Origin: Cricetomys ansorgei
Lineage: Eukaryota > Chordata > Mammalia > Rodentia > Nesomyidae
NCBI GenBank assembly: GCA_026225945.1
Contig: JAMJFZ010001074.1
Location: forward strand, 4,591,001-4,655,000
DNA: 64,000 nt
Direction: 5' to 3'
Of this stretch, positions 1-11,349 are shown piece by piece. How positions within the stretch are numbered: the stretch's first letter is position 1; each line of letters starts with the position of its first letter. Made by a program: the position numbers and the translations under genes. Below the pieces are notes generated by a model that did no database searches, had not been told where the DNA came from, and saw nothing but the letters and a program-made list of their open reading frames with translations.

Positions 1-63
1 GGAGTACATGAAAGATTTTGAAGTACAGAAAGGCACAAATAATGTAATTATACTATAATCTAA
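1..63 (+). mobile_element. LINE-1 3' tail remnant (tentative)
   Basis: A purine-rich stretch followed by a motif close to AATGTAATTATA just before a TA satellite resembles the very end of rodent L1 3'UTRs, which has the same order. It is cut by the window edge, so the call is weak. Confidence 0.35.
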
Positions 64-332
64 AGTATATATACATATATATTTCTTGTGTGTGTATATA
101 TATATATATATACATAATTATTGTATATATGTAATATACACCATCTATATTATTTATATATATTGTATATATTTGTATATATACATATATACATGTTTAT
201 ATATATATATATATATATACTGTGTTTGTGTATACTGTATATATATATATATATACACTGTGTTTGTGTGTGCATATATATGTATATATATATATATACA
301 TATATATACACACACACACACACATATACATA
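64..332. repeat. TA/TG compound microsatellite
   Basis: Runs of (TA)n are interspersed with TGTG and TACA blocks and end in (CA)n. Translations across it in any frame are artefacts made of Tyr, Ile, Thr, His, Val and Cys. Confidence 0.95.
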
Positions 333-1679
333 GGTACTTGAAATATCCTGCTGTACTCATCAGGCGCTCCAAACATTCCCATATTTTTCCCCGTAGGATC
401 CTTCAGTCTCCTTGACATATGGTTATAAGTTGTATCTATGGACCCACAGTAACAATTTGGAAATTGTTACAAGTGACAGTTATCTGTCTCCTCAAGCACA
501 GACCCAAGAAGGGAGCGCAACAAACTGCACTTTTATATTTCCATGTTGCTTTTGTTTTCAACCCTTTCTCATTCCCAAAGAAAATAAATCTTCCCCTTAG
601 AAACTGTTTTTGCCCTTGGCTTTTAAAGACTGTCTGCTTTCTTTTATTTTTTTTAAAGTAATAAATTCTAGTGATACATACAGCCTCCATTTTTCCATTA
701 TTTTCCATTACTCAACTCAATGAAGTCTGTCAGCCATCTTCAATAAGCTCCTAAAATAATCTTAAATCTCTCTAACAAAGCTCACATCTGTATCAAGAGT
801 TGTTTTTACTTTTTAAAAGATTCTTTTACCAGTTTCTTATTGTTTACTGAACTTATACTATTTTTCATTTTTCTAATTTTAGGGTAATTAAATATCAAGA
901 AACTATTGCACTATCTGGGTCTTGTGATAGAGACAATGGCACCAACATTAACTAGAGCTTTTCAGATATTTGAATATTCTTGGCATTAGGATATGCATGT
1001 GTGAGCCTGAAGAAGAAAAATGTAGAATGAAATGAAACAACTATTAGATTGAACTATAAATTTGTAATATGTCTGCATGTTTGTGGTAATTGCCATTAAG
1101 TGTGTGTAGGACTGCACTGAAATTACAAGAAGAAGTGGAAAAAACATCTAAGAGACTTCCTAAATTGAGTAGCTGGCTAAAAGAAAGTAAACTTGTATTT
1201 TTCTTTTCATTTTGCCCTATACCCAGCTGCCCAATTTTGAAAACAAAAACAAGTCACAAAAACAAGTGGTACAAAGTAATTTTATAAACTTTCCTTCCAA
1301 ATCTAGTTTTCCTGTTGGTCTTTTCACCCTACAGAAACGGACTACTTATTCTGTTCCAGAAGCCAGAAGTTAATTGTCATCCATTTGCCTGCCTGCCTGC
1401 TCAACACTTCAAGAGTGCTTAGAATATTTATTAAACCATTTCATTTTTTTTCCACATCTATTGTTGCCATTCATGATGACAAGATTAGCAAACTCTTTAT
1501 GTTCTGTTCCATTAAAAATTGTCTCCCTTATTATTTCACCGTACAGGTCTTCTGAGGCTATTTTTTTGGGAAAGCCCACATTGGCTTAAACAATTCTCCA
1601 TAACTGTATCTCACTTTTTGTGCTGTCCCTGTTGTTTTCTATAATTTACTTTACTTTTAGTTATAATGTAATTACATCA
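333..1679. other. Unassigned A+T-rich sequence
   Basis: No repeat family, RNA gene or coding pattern was recognised. Reading frames are short and overlap on both strands without preference. Confidence 0.6.
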
Positions 1680-2540
1680 TATCCCCAACCCCTTGTCCTC
1701 CTTAAAATGCCTCCCTTCCTTCTCTCAATTTCAGACCCCTGATCCATTTTTCTTTAATTATTACTTTTCTACACATATACAAACAAATATATGTATATAT
1801 ACATATATATACATATATGTATACTTTTAAAAGCACACACATATATATATATGTATATACATATATACATATATGTGCTTTTATATACATGTATATGTAT
1901 GTATATACATATGCATATATGTATGCTTTTAAGGATGACCACTTAATATTGGATAACCAATTAAGAAAACCATCTCTGGAGAAGACAAAATTCCTTCGTT
2001 CTGAGGTTGTTGTTATTTGATCTACACCTAGGAGTGAAGCTTTGTGAGAACTGCCCCATCTATGCTGACATGTCAACGGGTAACGTTCATATTTTGTTAA
2101 GGCAGCCATGTTGTTTAGATTTCATAGAGATTACTTCCCTACCATATATAGATGACACAATTTCACAGCAGATTTTCTGGTCTTCTGGCACTTATAAATT
2201 TTCTGGCTCCTCTTCCACATTAATCCTTCAGCCTCACTGTAGGGGTCATACTACAGATTTATCAACTGGGGCTGCGTTCTAATAGCCAGTTGTTTTCCAC
2301 ATTTTGAACAATTGTAGATTTCAGGGCTTTGCCTGCTGTTAAGGCAGCTTATTTTGTGAGGGGTGAAAGCCACATTTATTTGTGAGTATAAGGAAAAGTA
2401 TTTAAGAATTATACTGGTTTAAGAAAGTGAAACTAGTAGATTCTCTTTTAAGATCCATGAGTTCACTAAATAATCAGTTTAGGTTATGAGTATCAGGCAT
2501 GATTCCCCTACTATTGAGAAGGCCTTCACTCAAATTATGT
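1680..2540 (-). mobile_element. LINE-1 3'UTR fragment (Lx-like)
   Basis: Read on the minus strand, this follows the order of the rodent L1 3'UTR. The segment around 1950-2000 (GGATAACCAATT, then the block ending GAGAAGAC) and the block at 2330-2530 are typical landmarks. A TACATA microsatellite lies inside it, as in other copies. No coding capacity. Confidence 0.75.
1776..1926. repeat. TATACA-type microsatellite inside L1 3'UTR
   Basis: Alternating purine-pyrimidine steps (TATATG, TACATA) run almost unbroken. The position inside the L1 3'UTR suggests growth from a simple-sequence segment already present in the element. Confidence 0.9.
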
Positions 2541-3040
2541 TATCACCTAAACATATGTTCCACTATTGTATTTTAATTTTGCTTCTATCAATAACCATTG
2601 AAAATTTACTTTTTCATCTCTAGAAATTAAGAATTTCTTTTATTTCAGTAATATCATAATTTCTTTGTCTCATACTCTCCCCAAAATGAAAATGAGTGAC
2701 ATGTCAGTGAATACTTTACCTTTTTGTCCTGCTTTAGATAATTTGGGTTATTTTTAGGTTTTTTTTTTTAATTATTTTCACCTATAGTTACTCGAAACAG
2801 ACAGAAAACTATGAGATTAGTTTGCATTTCGGTCCATCAATTTGATAAATTACATAATACATATATGTATTTTATTTTATTTATTTTACACATTTAGTAA
2901 TTTCAGGTTCAAATATTTGTTTTTCCTTTCATACATTTTTTATTATATGTAGGCAATCATGAGATATATATATTTTATGATATATTATGATCATATTAAC
3001 TTACCAATTTGCATTGTCTTTTCTTTTTGAAAATATGTTT
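2541..3040. other. Unassigned A+T-rich sequence
   Basis: Nothing recognisable apart from short T-runs. Confidence 0.5.
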
Positions 3041-3194
3041 TTAGTTGAAATAGACTTGCACTAGTATACTTCGCCTTTTCCTCCCTTCAGTGCCATCTTC
3101 CTTGAGCCCTCCCCCCATGCTCTAGCATGTACCCATTGTACTTCCTTTAAATTATATTTATTTATAACATCTATATGCATCTGTGCATACATGC

Positions 3195-3382
3195 GTGAGT
3201 GTGTGCTTGTGTGTGTTCAACTATGTGTTACTGTTCTTGTGCAGAGATCAGAAGACACAATATAGCATCATTTCTCTCTTCTGCTTGTGTGTGTCCTTGT
3301 AGTCACACTCAAACATGTGATCAAGCTTGTGATCAAGCATGAAAACAGTGCCTTTTCCTACTGAGCTAACTCTCTGACCTCT
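3195..3382 (-). mobile_element. tRNA-derived SINE (B4/ID-related)
   Basis: The right end, read on the minus strand, gives a head resembling the tRNA-like A-box region (GTTAGCTCAGTAGG). The left end is a GTGTGT-rich tail with CAGAGATCAGAAGAC. This is the layout of rodent ID/B4-type SINEs. It appears inserted in L1 3'UTR sequence; subfamily uncertain. Confidence 0.6.
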
Positions 3383-3828
3383 ATTTTGCTTTCTTCTCCT
3401 TTTCTGTTGGACACGCTTCTTTTCCTAATATGCATACCTCATTGTTTCAAGAGATTTTTTAAAGTCTCTTGTTATCTGTTTCTTTGTTGTTTTGGAGACC
3501 TACTGCAGGTAGTTACAGCTGTGGTTTGCTCATTATTACAGTGCTCAAGGGGCAACGTTTATAGTACTGCTTCCCATTATCTGGCTCCTAACATCTTTCT
3601 GCTTCCCAGCTGTAATGCTCCCTGGGTCTTGAAAAGCTTTATAAATCCCATTTAATGATAAATACTCAAAAATCACTTATTCTTAATACTTGGCCTAGTT
3701 AGGAATCTGTGCATTCTCCATTATTTATTATTGTAAAAGAAGCTTTACTGACTAAACCTTGTAACAGCATAGGCTATAGATATAAATATATAAACTCAGT
3801 AGGAAGCTTGGAAACATTTTCATTCAGC

Positions 3829-3854
3829 AAAAAAAAAAAAAAAAAAAAAAAAAA
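3829..3854. repeat. poly(A) run, 26 nt
   Basis: Uninterrupted A-run inside a minus-strand L1 3'UTR, so it is not that element's own 3' tail. Confidence 0.95.
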
Positions 3855-3951
3855 TCACTCATTGGCTCTCACTATAGAGACTGTGACGTCCCAAGAAATA
3901 GGCTTTTTGACCAAGTTTACTGGCAAGACATATACTTCCTCTCTTTGAGCC

Positions 3952-3954
<3 letters not shown>

Positions 3955-4002
<48 letters not shown>

Positions 4003-4023
4003 CCCTCTCTCTCTCTCTCTTCC
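3955..4023. repeat. (CT)n microsatellite
   Basis: About 33 CT units with one C-rich interruption near 4001-4006. A pure pyrimidine strand of this kind can form intramolecular triplex DNA. Confidence 0.95.
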
Positions 4024-4089
4024 TCAAATGATATTTGAAATCTTTTGTGTATCTAAAAAAAAAAAGGCACTATTATTGCACTAGTTGGT

Positions 4090-4265
4090 GCATCTTGCTA
4101 GTTTGGTTTCTTAGCTCTTAGTTTTCACACTTGTATATGTTCATTAATGTTTCTTCCCCCAGAGCAACCTGCATTAGTAGTGTCAGGTAAAATAAATTCT
4201 TGTCAGCTGGGAGGAAGCCTCTAGTTCATTTCCAGCTTGATTTCTCACCTGTTTGATTATTCGAA
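4090..4265 (-). mobile_element. LINE-1 3'UTR remnant
   Basis: The block at 4200-4260 (GGGAGGAAGCCTCTAG and following) matches the pattern of minus-strand rodent L1 3'UTR. It lies on the correct side of the ORF2 remnant at 4530-5265 to be part of the same minus-strand L1. Confidence 0.5.
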
Positions 4266-4529
4266 CTGTTTTATGACTTTGACAATGTTGTTTGTTGTGT
4301 AGTTATAAATGTAAACAATATATAATATTACACTTTTTACTCCCTTTAGACGTTTTTCTCCCTCTTATGTTTCCCATTCGATTTTCATAACCCACACACA
4401 TACAAATTTATGTACGCATAATCACAGGCACACATCCACGCATATACAAATATATAGATTCATATTATCTATCTCTGTGTGTGTGTGTGTGTGTTTATGT
4501 TTCTGTGTGTATTCTGACTATAACAAAAA

Positions 4530-5265
4530 TATGCAGCTTATGTCTTTCTGAGTCTGACTTAATTTATTTAGCATTATGATATTCATATTCAGTTTCATCT
4601 ATTTTCTCAAAGTGTGATGATTTCATCCTTTTCACGTAAAACTATATATATATATATTTGTTCATTCATTCAGTCATCAGTTGGTAGACATGTTGGCTGG
4701 TTCCATTTCCTACCTATAGTGGATATTGGGCAATACATGAACATGAGTTTGTCTCTGGGTGTGTTGGTATACAGTCTTCAAGTATTTTCCAGTGAATGAA
4801 ATACATGAGTGTTAGAATAATTCTATTTCAGTTTTTCATGGCTTTCCACATTGGCCTACATACTAGACATACCAGTTCAGAGTCCTACCATGCTGTAAGG
4901 ATTTGTCTTTTCAGTTTTTTTACTAACATTTTTATAATGTCTCTCTGATGATAGTCATTTTGACTGGGAAAAGATGATATCACAAGGCAGTTTTGATTTT
5001 CATTTCTTAAAAGGGCTAAAGTTGTTCAGTACATTTTGAAATAAAATCAGTGGCCGTTTGAATTTCTTCCTGAGAACTGTCTATTCAGTTTATTAGTCTA
5101 TTTGTTGTTTGGCTGTGTGTGTGTGTATTTAAATTTATGTTCATTTTACATAGTGGTGTCCCATCAAAGGTGTAATTGAAAAAAAAATCCAAATGTGTCA
5201 GCAGTCTTCTCATTGAAGTGTACTTCCTTTGCTGTGTGAAGCTTTTAATGACCATTTAGCCACAT
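4530..5265 (-). pseudogene. LINE-1 ORF2 C-terminal remnant
   Basis: On the minus strand this corresponds to the last ~700 bp of L1 ORF2, the part encoding the C-terminal domain after the reverse transcriptase. Landmarks on the plus strand are the blocks at 4640-4740 (target of the ATGGATAC region), 4850-4890 and 5060-5110 (GAGAACTGTCTATTCAG). It carries many stops and indels, plus a (TG)n and a (TA)n insertion. Probably one element with the 3'UTR remnants at lower coordinates. Confidence 0.75.
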
Positions 5266-7087
5266 CTTCAAATCTCTGTATTATATCCTTTGTTATTTAA
5301 TTCCTCATGTAGCTAGAGTAATAACAGTTGGCAGAATTTTATCCTTAAGAACAGTAAATTAACACCATTACATGATAATTACATTTAAGAATCTAAAACA
5401 ATGTGATTTCAAGGCATTTACTTAGCAACAGTTTAGAACACAAGAGAACAGGTTACAGGGCACTTAACCAAATAACCTAGACGTGTTGGAGTTCATGCTA
5501 TGAACATGATGCATTTATATGTTTTAGAACCTATCGTATTCTACTTCACAGATAGTAGAAATCAAATTTATTGATGCTGCTATAGGCTTTATTTACTATT
5601 TCTTTATTTAATCTACAAAATTCTTGAAAGTGGAGTAACCAAAGCAAAATAAAAAATATTATTCATTTGGAATCCAATCTTCTCAGGTCACTAAGCATTG
5701 AGCATTGAAACATAAAAAATAAAATAAAATAAAAAAAAAACTACCCATGCACTTGCAGGACTTCGTGCCTTATTTTTCCACTTCATGCACATTGTATTTT
5801 ATAAAAAGTTTTTGTTTTTTTTTGTCCATGCTTCTTGTGGTTCCAATGTATATTTCCATTAATCTATTGAAAATGACATGTAGGATAGCTCATCTGCGTT
5901 AATAGAAGAGTATGTCACAATGTTATTTCCCTCACAATCTTAATTATAATTACTGGTGTTCTTTAAAGTTGACTTAGTATAACCTGCACATCATTCACAA
6001 CATTTATTTTCCCTTGTCAATATTCCATGTCCCTTAAATTGATACTTGATAATTACAGATACATATAAGTAGATAAATTCTAATCTTTTGGAATACTTTG
6101 ATTCTTCTGCGACTCTGTAACCATCAGTTGATATGTTCCTAAAGAATGTCTGCTGGTATATTACATTGTTTTAGATATTTTCTTCGATTCTCTGCAATTG
6201 CACAACTCACTATCTTTTATAGCACACTTATGCTATTAATTTAAATAAGAAATATACTCCTTTACATTGAACTTTTCTCAGATTCACATTTTTTAAGTTC
6301 AAGCATAGAGCTTTAATAAGATATTCATAAAGCTATTTTGGCATTGTTTTAAACAAAAAGCCTGGACTCAGGACCTCTACAGAAATTTACCTGTGAACAG
6401 TTTTGTAGCTATTTGATGCTAATGACTAAAAGAGACTCATTGATTTAGTAAACTACTTTGGCTTCATTAAACATGTTTATGTTTTTTGTTACCTATAAAG
6501 AAACATTGATTATCTAACCAATTCTCTCCTCAAGGTCGTGTCATTTTTGTATTAAAACAAAACAAATTCATCTGAATTACTTTATAGAAAACTTCAGGTC
6601 TCGATGTGTTCTCTCTATAGGCCACATACAATGCCATTTACGAATAGCCCAAACATCTCTATAAAACTAAAAAATTACTTTTATAATATATAAACATGAT
6701 TTATGTTTATATATTTCTCTCTTAAATGAAGACAAACTTATAGAAGGAAAAAACTGTTATGATAGAAAATATCATGTTAAATAAAAATTAAGGTCATAGG
6801 TTATGAAGTATTTGGCTTTGAGTTCACCTTGTTATAATATTTTACTACATCACCCACTTGTAATTGCAGTTCTCATTCATTTGTTATTATATTATTATCA
6901 GAGATTTTTCTTAATTTCAATAACTAAAATAATAGTAAGTTTTAAAATTAAAAATATCAATATATTATTTCATTTATTGGAAAATAAACAAATGAAAGCT
7001 AATCAAATATCCATATTTCAAGTTTTATTGTCATTCACTTTCATCAGTAACTTTTATATAGAATAGTAATAAATGAAACCTGACTGA
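5266..7087. other. Unassigned A+T-rich sequence
   Basis: About 1.8 kb without a recognised repeat, RNA or coding pattern. An A-rich patch at 5709-5740 is the only simple sequence. Old, decayed repeats could be hidden here. Confidence 0.5.
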
Positions 7088-7415
7088 TGCAGTTAGCTGT
7101 TGTGTAGCTCACAAGAATGACTCAGAGGCATATTCATGGTTGCAAGCCCTTCCAGACCTCAGCGGAGGGAACCAACATCATGGCAGGTGTCACACTAGAG
7201 AGGGGAACCTGGAGTGTCTGAGCTCAGGTGTTTCTATTGATTCAGAATGCCTCCCATGTTCTACTGACAGCACCTGCAGATCATTTCAATCAAACATCTC
7301 CCACATAAGTTCAATACCTGCAAACAATACAAAATGCTAAGATTTAGGCAGCCTTTTGCCCAACAGTGCACAAAAAAGTTATTCTATGCATAAGTAAAAA
7401 TAAACTTTCTCAACA
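7088..7415 (-). repeat. 3' LTR of the 7-kb retroelement
   Basis: On the minus strand it begins TGTTGAGAAAG at 7415 and ends near 7088 with TGCA. It aligns along its length with 8531-8863, with many substitutions. The polyadenylation hexamer position near 7229 and the TATA position near 7385 are both mutated here, unlike the 5' LTR. Confidence 0.7.
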
Positions 7416-7428
7416 TTTCCACTTTTCT
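7416..7428 (-). promoter_or_regulatory. Polypurine-tract candidate
   Basis: Minus strand GAAAAGTGGAAA directly precedes the TG of the 3' LTR. The plus-strand copy has AAGAGGAAA in the same place (61909-61917), which supports a conserved plus-strand primer site. Confidence 0.5.
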
Positions 7429-7962
7429 GTATAAGACAAAAAAAATGTGTTATTTCTACTGGGATCTACAGGAAGTTGGTATCCCTTGTTGCAACTGGGC
7501 TGCACTTTCACCAATAGATTTTCCTGGGCTCTCTTACTGGTGGCAACCTTAACTTCTTTATATGACACTTTCCATCTGTGCCTTCAACTGCCACTGATGC
7601 TGAACCTTCACCAATGTCCTCTTCTGGCCTCTCATAGTGCCAAGCCTCAGCAGCTTTCCATACCCCTTTATGCTTTCAAAACCAGCATCACCTGAATGAC
7701 TATTACAGTACCAAGTTTGCTATCAGCACAAGATACAACCTCAGCAAGTTTTGGAAAACAGCTTCTGTGTATAGACCCTGAGGAAGCACTTTCCAGATTT
7801 TAAGATACAATGTGGTTTGTAGGAAAAATAACAGGTCTCCTTATCTGCCTGAAGGGTTCCCTTGTGGGTAGAGTTCTCATCAGCTTCATCAGTATCTGGA
7901 AATTTTGTAGTCAGGTTTTTAGGGAAAACAATGTTCAGTGTAACAAAGCAGCATTTTTGGCT

Positions 7963-8289
7963 CTAAGCTGTGGTTGTAGAAACAGTAGGTCCTGGGCCAG
8001 TGGGAAGAATTGCTGGTTGAAACATTCTTGAAGTTTGGCATTCTTTTTCACCATTGCTAAGGGAAAGCATACAATCCACTCCATAGATCTCAAACACAAC
8101 ATCTTGATCTTCACACACATACAACACAGCTGTCAGAATACTCACTTTGTGAAACAGTACACTCTGATTTCCATTTCCCATGCCTTGGCTACCACCAGCA
8201 GAAGGAGGGAGCATCAGTATTCTATGATCAGGAAAAGTGGCTAGAACCTTGCTTTTTCCCTGCTCCAAGCTGAACTCTGTTTTCACCAT
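7963..8289 (-). other. 108-codon open frame inside the LTR element
   Basis: The longest frame of the element interior on its sense strand. It starts with ATG at 8289 and ends at 7963. The predicted peptide has mixed composition with no membrane segment, zinc knuckle or protease motif that I recognise. It lies about 220 bp downstream of the primer site, where gag would begin, but nothing gag-like is visible. It could be chance, a gag remnant, or a captured host fragment. The plus-strand copy is truncated and lacks this part. Confidence 0.25.
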
Positions 8290-8510
8290 GAAAATTCATC
8301 TAAAACATTTGTCTGAGAAATTAGCTCTCATCTATGAGCTTCTTCCTCATTTACAACTCTCTTTCATAGAACTTTCCTTTTAATCTCTGTCCTCTAGGAA
8401 CTGCTTGGAGCTTCTTTACTGGACTCTGCAATGTCTGGAGTTTCTTTCTCTTCTTCCTCGTCTCCACATTTGATATAGCTAGGATGATGTGGTGTTTCTT
8501 TATTTTCTGC

Positions 8511-8528
8511 CTACTAGGTTGGGTGCCA
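8511..8528 (-). promoter_or_regulatory. tRNA-Lys-like primer binding site
   Basis: Minus strand begins TGGCACCCAAC. It matches the 3' end complement of tRNA-Lys (CUU) at about 12 of 18 positions, the first 11 with one mismatch. It starts two bases after the end of the 5' LTR, the normal retroviral spacing. The primer type suggests a beta-retrovirus/ERVK-like relative. Confidence 0.55.
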
Positions 8529-8530
8529 CT

Positions 8531-8863
8531 TGTAGTTGTACACCTACTATGGCAGCTTACCAAGGATGGCAAGGAGGCATAGTCATATGTGCAAACCCTG
8601 CCAGAACTCAGCAGAGGGAACCACATCCTGTACAGTGCCATATTAGACAGTGGAACTCTGAGCATCTGAGCTCAGGTGTTTTTATTGCTTCAGAATGACT
8701 CAGGTGTTCTACTGAAAGCACATGCAGATCATTAACAATCAAACATCCCCACATAAATCCAATGCTTGCAGACAGTACAAAATGCCAAGACCTAGGCAGT
8801 CCCTCACCCAACAGTGAACAAAACACTTGTTTTATACATAACTGAAAATAAACTTCCACAACA
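8531..8863 (-). repeat. 5' LTR of the 7-kb retroelement
   Basis: On the minus strand: TGTTGTGGAAGTT start at 8863, TATAAA at 8836-8831, AATAAA at 8686-8681, and a CA end at 8532-8531. The TATA-to-polyA spacing of about 150 bp fits a U3-R-U5 layout, although U3 would be very short. Confidence 0.7.
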
Positions 8864-9219
8864 TCTAATAATCAATTATCATAAATATTCAGACTACAAA
8901 ATGCTTTTTTATTTTCAATTTTTATCTTTGTACTTTATAAATGAAAGGAAAAATTAAAATTAGACCCATGACTAGGAGGAAAATATTAGCTTTAACACAG
9001 TATTTTAAGCGAACACTCGGTTTTTATACTGTGGCTACTCATTTAAGACTGAGTACTCCATTTTGTCACTGACTTTGAAAAAAGTCCTAGCACACAAACT
9101 GGAAAATCTATCTTCTTTCACAGTCCTCATTAGTCCTCACACATATTATAACTTTAATATACCCAAATAAGCAGTCACTTGACACACACCCTTGGATAAA
9201 AGTTTAATGAGTATTATAT
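8864..9219. other. Unassigned A+T-rich sequence
   Basis: Nothing recognised between the LTR element and the next L1 fragment. Confidence 0.5.
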
Positions 9220-9745
9220 GTGTCCATTGGAACTTGGCTATAACCACTGGATTTGGTTTGTTATGGTTTTCAGAAGTGATATCTGTCTGCTGCAAAGAGA
9301 AGTTTCCTTGATGGAGGTGAAGACTCCACCAAGCTATGAGTATAAGGGCAAATGTTTACTGTGACTTCACTAGCACTGAGGAAGTAGCCAGGTTTTCAGT
9401 ACCAGTCATGTTTTCCCTCTTGTTGAGTCGGTCTTAGGTCCAATTAGAGAATTGTTGTTTATACCCAAGGTTTATGTGCATCCTAAGGGTAATGGAGCCA
9501 TGATGGTTGTACTTGAGGTTCACAGAGGTTGTAGATAGGTAGGTTACTTCCTTCATTTGGAAGCTTACATGGTGCTTTCTAGTACCATACAAGCTAGTTT
9601 TCAAGGAGGAGGCATTCAGTTCTGTTCCAACTCAAGTGTCACTGGGCCCTACTTCTGAAGTTCATGGTGTCTTTAGCAATAAGGACTTAGCTTCCACCTC
9701 TGCAGGAGCAAAAAGAGGAAATAACAGTAGGCTATATGCCTTGGG
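9220..9745 (-). mobile_element. LINE-1 3'UTR fragment (Lx-like)
   Basis: Plus-strand landmarks of antisense 3'UTR: GCAAAGAGAAGTTTCCTTGATG near 9295, the GGAAGCTTACATGG block near 9560, and the GCAATAAGGACTTA block near 9675. It abuts a plus-oriented L1 3' end at about 9746. Confidence 0.75.
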
Positions 9746-10070
9746 GGGGGTCTCTTGAACAGCCCTAGCAAACATTGTAGAAGAGGAGTGTAAATAGTGT
9801 AAGAGATGGAATATTAGAGAATTTTTTTGAGATTGTGTCTACTAGTACTGTCAGAAGTTATACCCATAAAGTCTCAATGACATGAATCCCTAAATAAAAG
9901 CCGAACAAATTTGACAGCAATAGATATACTAAGATAGACAGGTAAAACCAATAAGGCCTCAACCCAACACAAAGTACGATAGGCATCTAAGAAGACTATA
10001 TAATGCTACACACACACACACACACACACATATTATATAAACTCAACAGGTTGTATTTACAAAATACATC
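9746..10070 (+). mobile_element. LINE-1 3'UTR distal part
   Basis: Sense-orientation L1 3'UTR: GAGATTGTGTCTACTAGTA near 9830, then the CCATAAAGTCTCA and AGGCCTCAACCC blocks, which occur in this order near the 3' end of rodent L1. A (CA)n at 10009-10030 interrupts it. Confidence 0.75.
10009..10030. repeat. (CA)n microsatellite
   Basis: Eleven CA units inside L1 3'UTR. Confidence 0.9.
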
Positions 10071-11267
10071 CCAAGATTTTTTTTTCCATTTACTGGCACT
10101 ATTTTCACTTCCAGTTTTGTATGAATCAGATCAAATCAAGACTAAAAACACACACCCATTTGAATAAAGGAAATAAAAGTTCAGCAAATTCAGTAAAATT
10201 ATTTGTGATGTATAAATATAATAACAAATAAAGATCTTATAGATCAAGATACCTGCCAGTACAAATCTCACTGAGACAGATACTCAGTAGTGGGGAGTGA
10301 TTTGACAGAGATTCTTCAATGCCTGTACATGGCAGAGAGTCAGATCTCATTTGATGCAGTATGGATACAGCTAAATGGCTACAGAAAAGGTAATCATGTT
10401 ACTTCATACAGTGACAGGAAAGTAGGAAACTGTTCACTGGAGTGTCTATTGTGGGCTAGAAATTTCTAAGAGTTCCCAATGTTCCCGGTTGCTACTGAGG
10501 TAATTAGAAGACAGTTGTAATGCCTAAAAAATTGATTGTGAAGCTGTTGGTGGTAATGCCACTGTAATTTACTGTAGATGACCACCACAAAGACTCAGTA
10601 GGCCACCCAAGCCATTATGCCAGCAGGCAAATGACAATCACTTATAAATTCTAGCTCCCATATTGAAAGTAGAGCAATAATAAAAGGACTTGGATGCTGA
10701 GACAAATTAACTTGATAAGTGGTATGGAAGCTGGGCCACCTGTTGACATGAACTAACAAAAAATTAAAAATATTCATCATGAGCATGTTAAAGAAACCCT
10801 CAAATATTTAATAAGAAAAAAATAACATAAGTTTTTATAGTTTAAATAGTGAGAAGGTATATAGATATTGATGAAGAATTACAACAATAACGTAGGAAGA
10901 ATTGAAAGAGGGAATTTGTATGAATTGCAAATAAATGGAATATCACAAATAACCAGTACTTATGACTTCTAAAATTTCCTTGTTTTATTTAAAATTGACC
11001 TCATCAAATATTGTATATTCATAAAGTACTGTGTGGTGCTTCAGTACATGGTGTTGTAGAAAAATTCTGCCATTCATGACATGGGCATTATCTCCTTGTG
11101 TGTTCAGTAGCAAAGGGTATTCCCTATAGATCCACACAGTACTGGGCCAATTAATTTTCCTTCATGGAAGGGGTTGGAGGTTGCTTATGAGGATCTGCCT
11201 TTCTATGAGAATATATAATCATTTTCCTGATAGTGGGAGAGAAGATAAGTCCTTGATTGATATAGTC
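10071..11267. other. Unassigned sequence
   Basis: About 1.2 kb without a recognised repeat or gene. Slightly less A+T-rich than its surroundings at 10430-10750. Confidence 0.5.
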
Positions 11268-11274
11268 ATATATA

Positions 11275-11345
<71 letters not shown>
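11268..11345. repeat. (TA)n(GA)n compound microsatellite
   Basis: About 38 bp of TA/TACA followed by about 19 GA units. It marks the left edge of the region leading into the G+C-richer block. Confidence 0.95.

Positions 11346-11349
<4 letters not shown>

Larger units (their letters stand above)
3041..3950 (-). mobile_element. LINE-1 3'UTR, split by a SINE
   Basis: Two blocks, about 3041-3195 and 3385-3950, read in minus orientation as Lx-like L1 3'UTR. The block around 3490-3660 (GGAGACCTACTGCAG, then CTGGCTCCTAACATC) is a landmark of this 3'UTR family. The gap holds an antisense tRNA-derived SINE. Confidence 0.7.
7088..8863 (-). mobile_element. Non-coding LTR retroelement, both LTRs present
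   Basis: Two directly repeated terminal segments of ~330 bp (7088-7415 and 8531-8863), each bounded by TG...CA when read on the minus strand, flank ~1.1 kb. Two bases inside the 5' LTR lies a TGG-starting primer-site candidate. A purine-rich stretch abuts the 3' LTR. The 5' LTR has TATAAA and AATAAA in the right order. The interior shows no recognisable gag, protease, RT or integrase, and its longest frame is 108 codons. This points to a non-autonomous or internally deleted endogenous retrovirus-like element. A second copy lies at 60962-62222 on the plus strand. No convincing target-site duplication was found. Confidence 0.75.

Noticed and set aside
86..418. Overlapping 70-109-codon frames on both strands
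   Set aside because: They are translations of TA/TG/CA microsatellite; composition is only Tyr/Ile/His/Thr/Val/Cys.
1702..2109. 135-codon minus-strand frame, the longest in the window
   Set aside because: It runs through L1 3'UTR and a TACATA microsatellite; the middle is a Tyr/Ile repeat and no domain is visible.
8863..8875. Target-site duplication around the 7-kb LTR element
   Set aside because: The bases outside the two LTR ends do not match over 4-6 bp; any duplication has decayed or the ends are off by a few bases.
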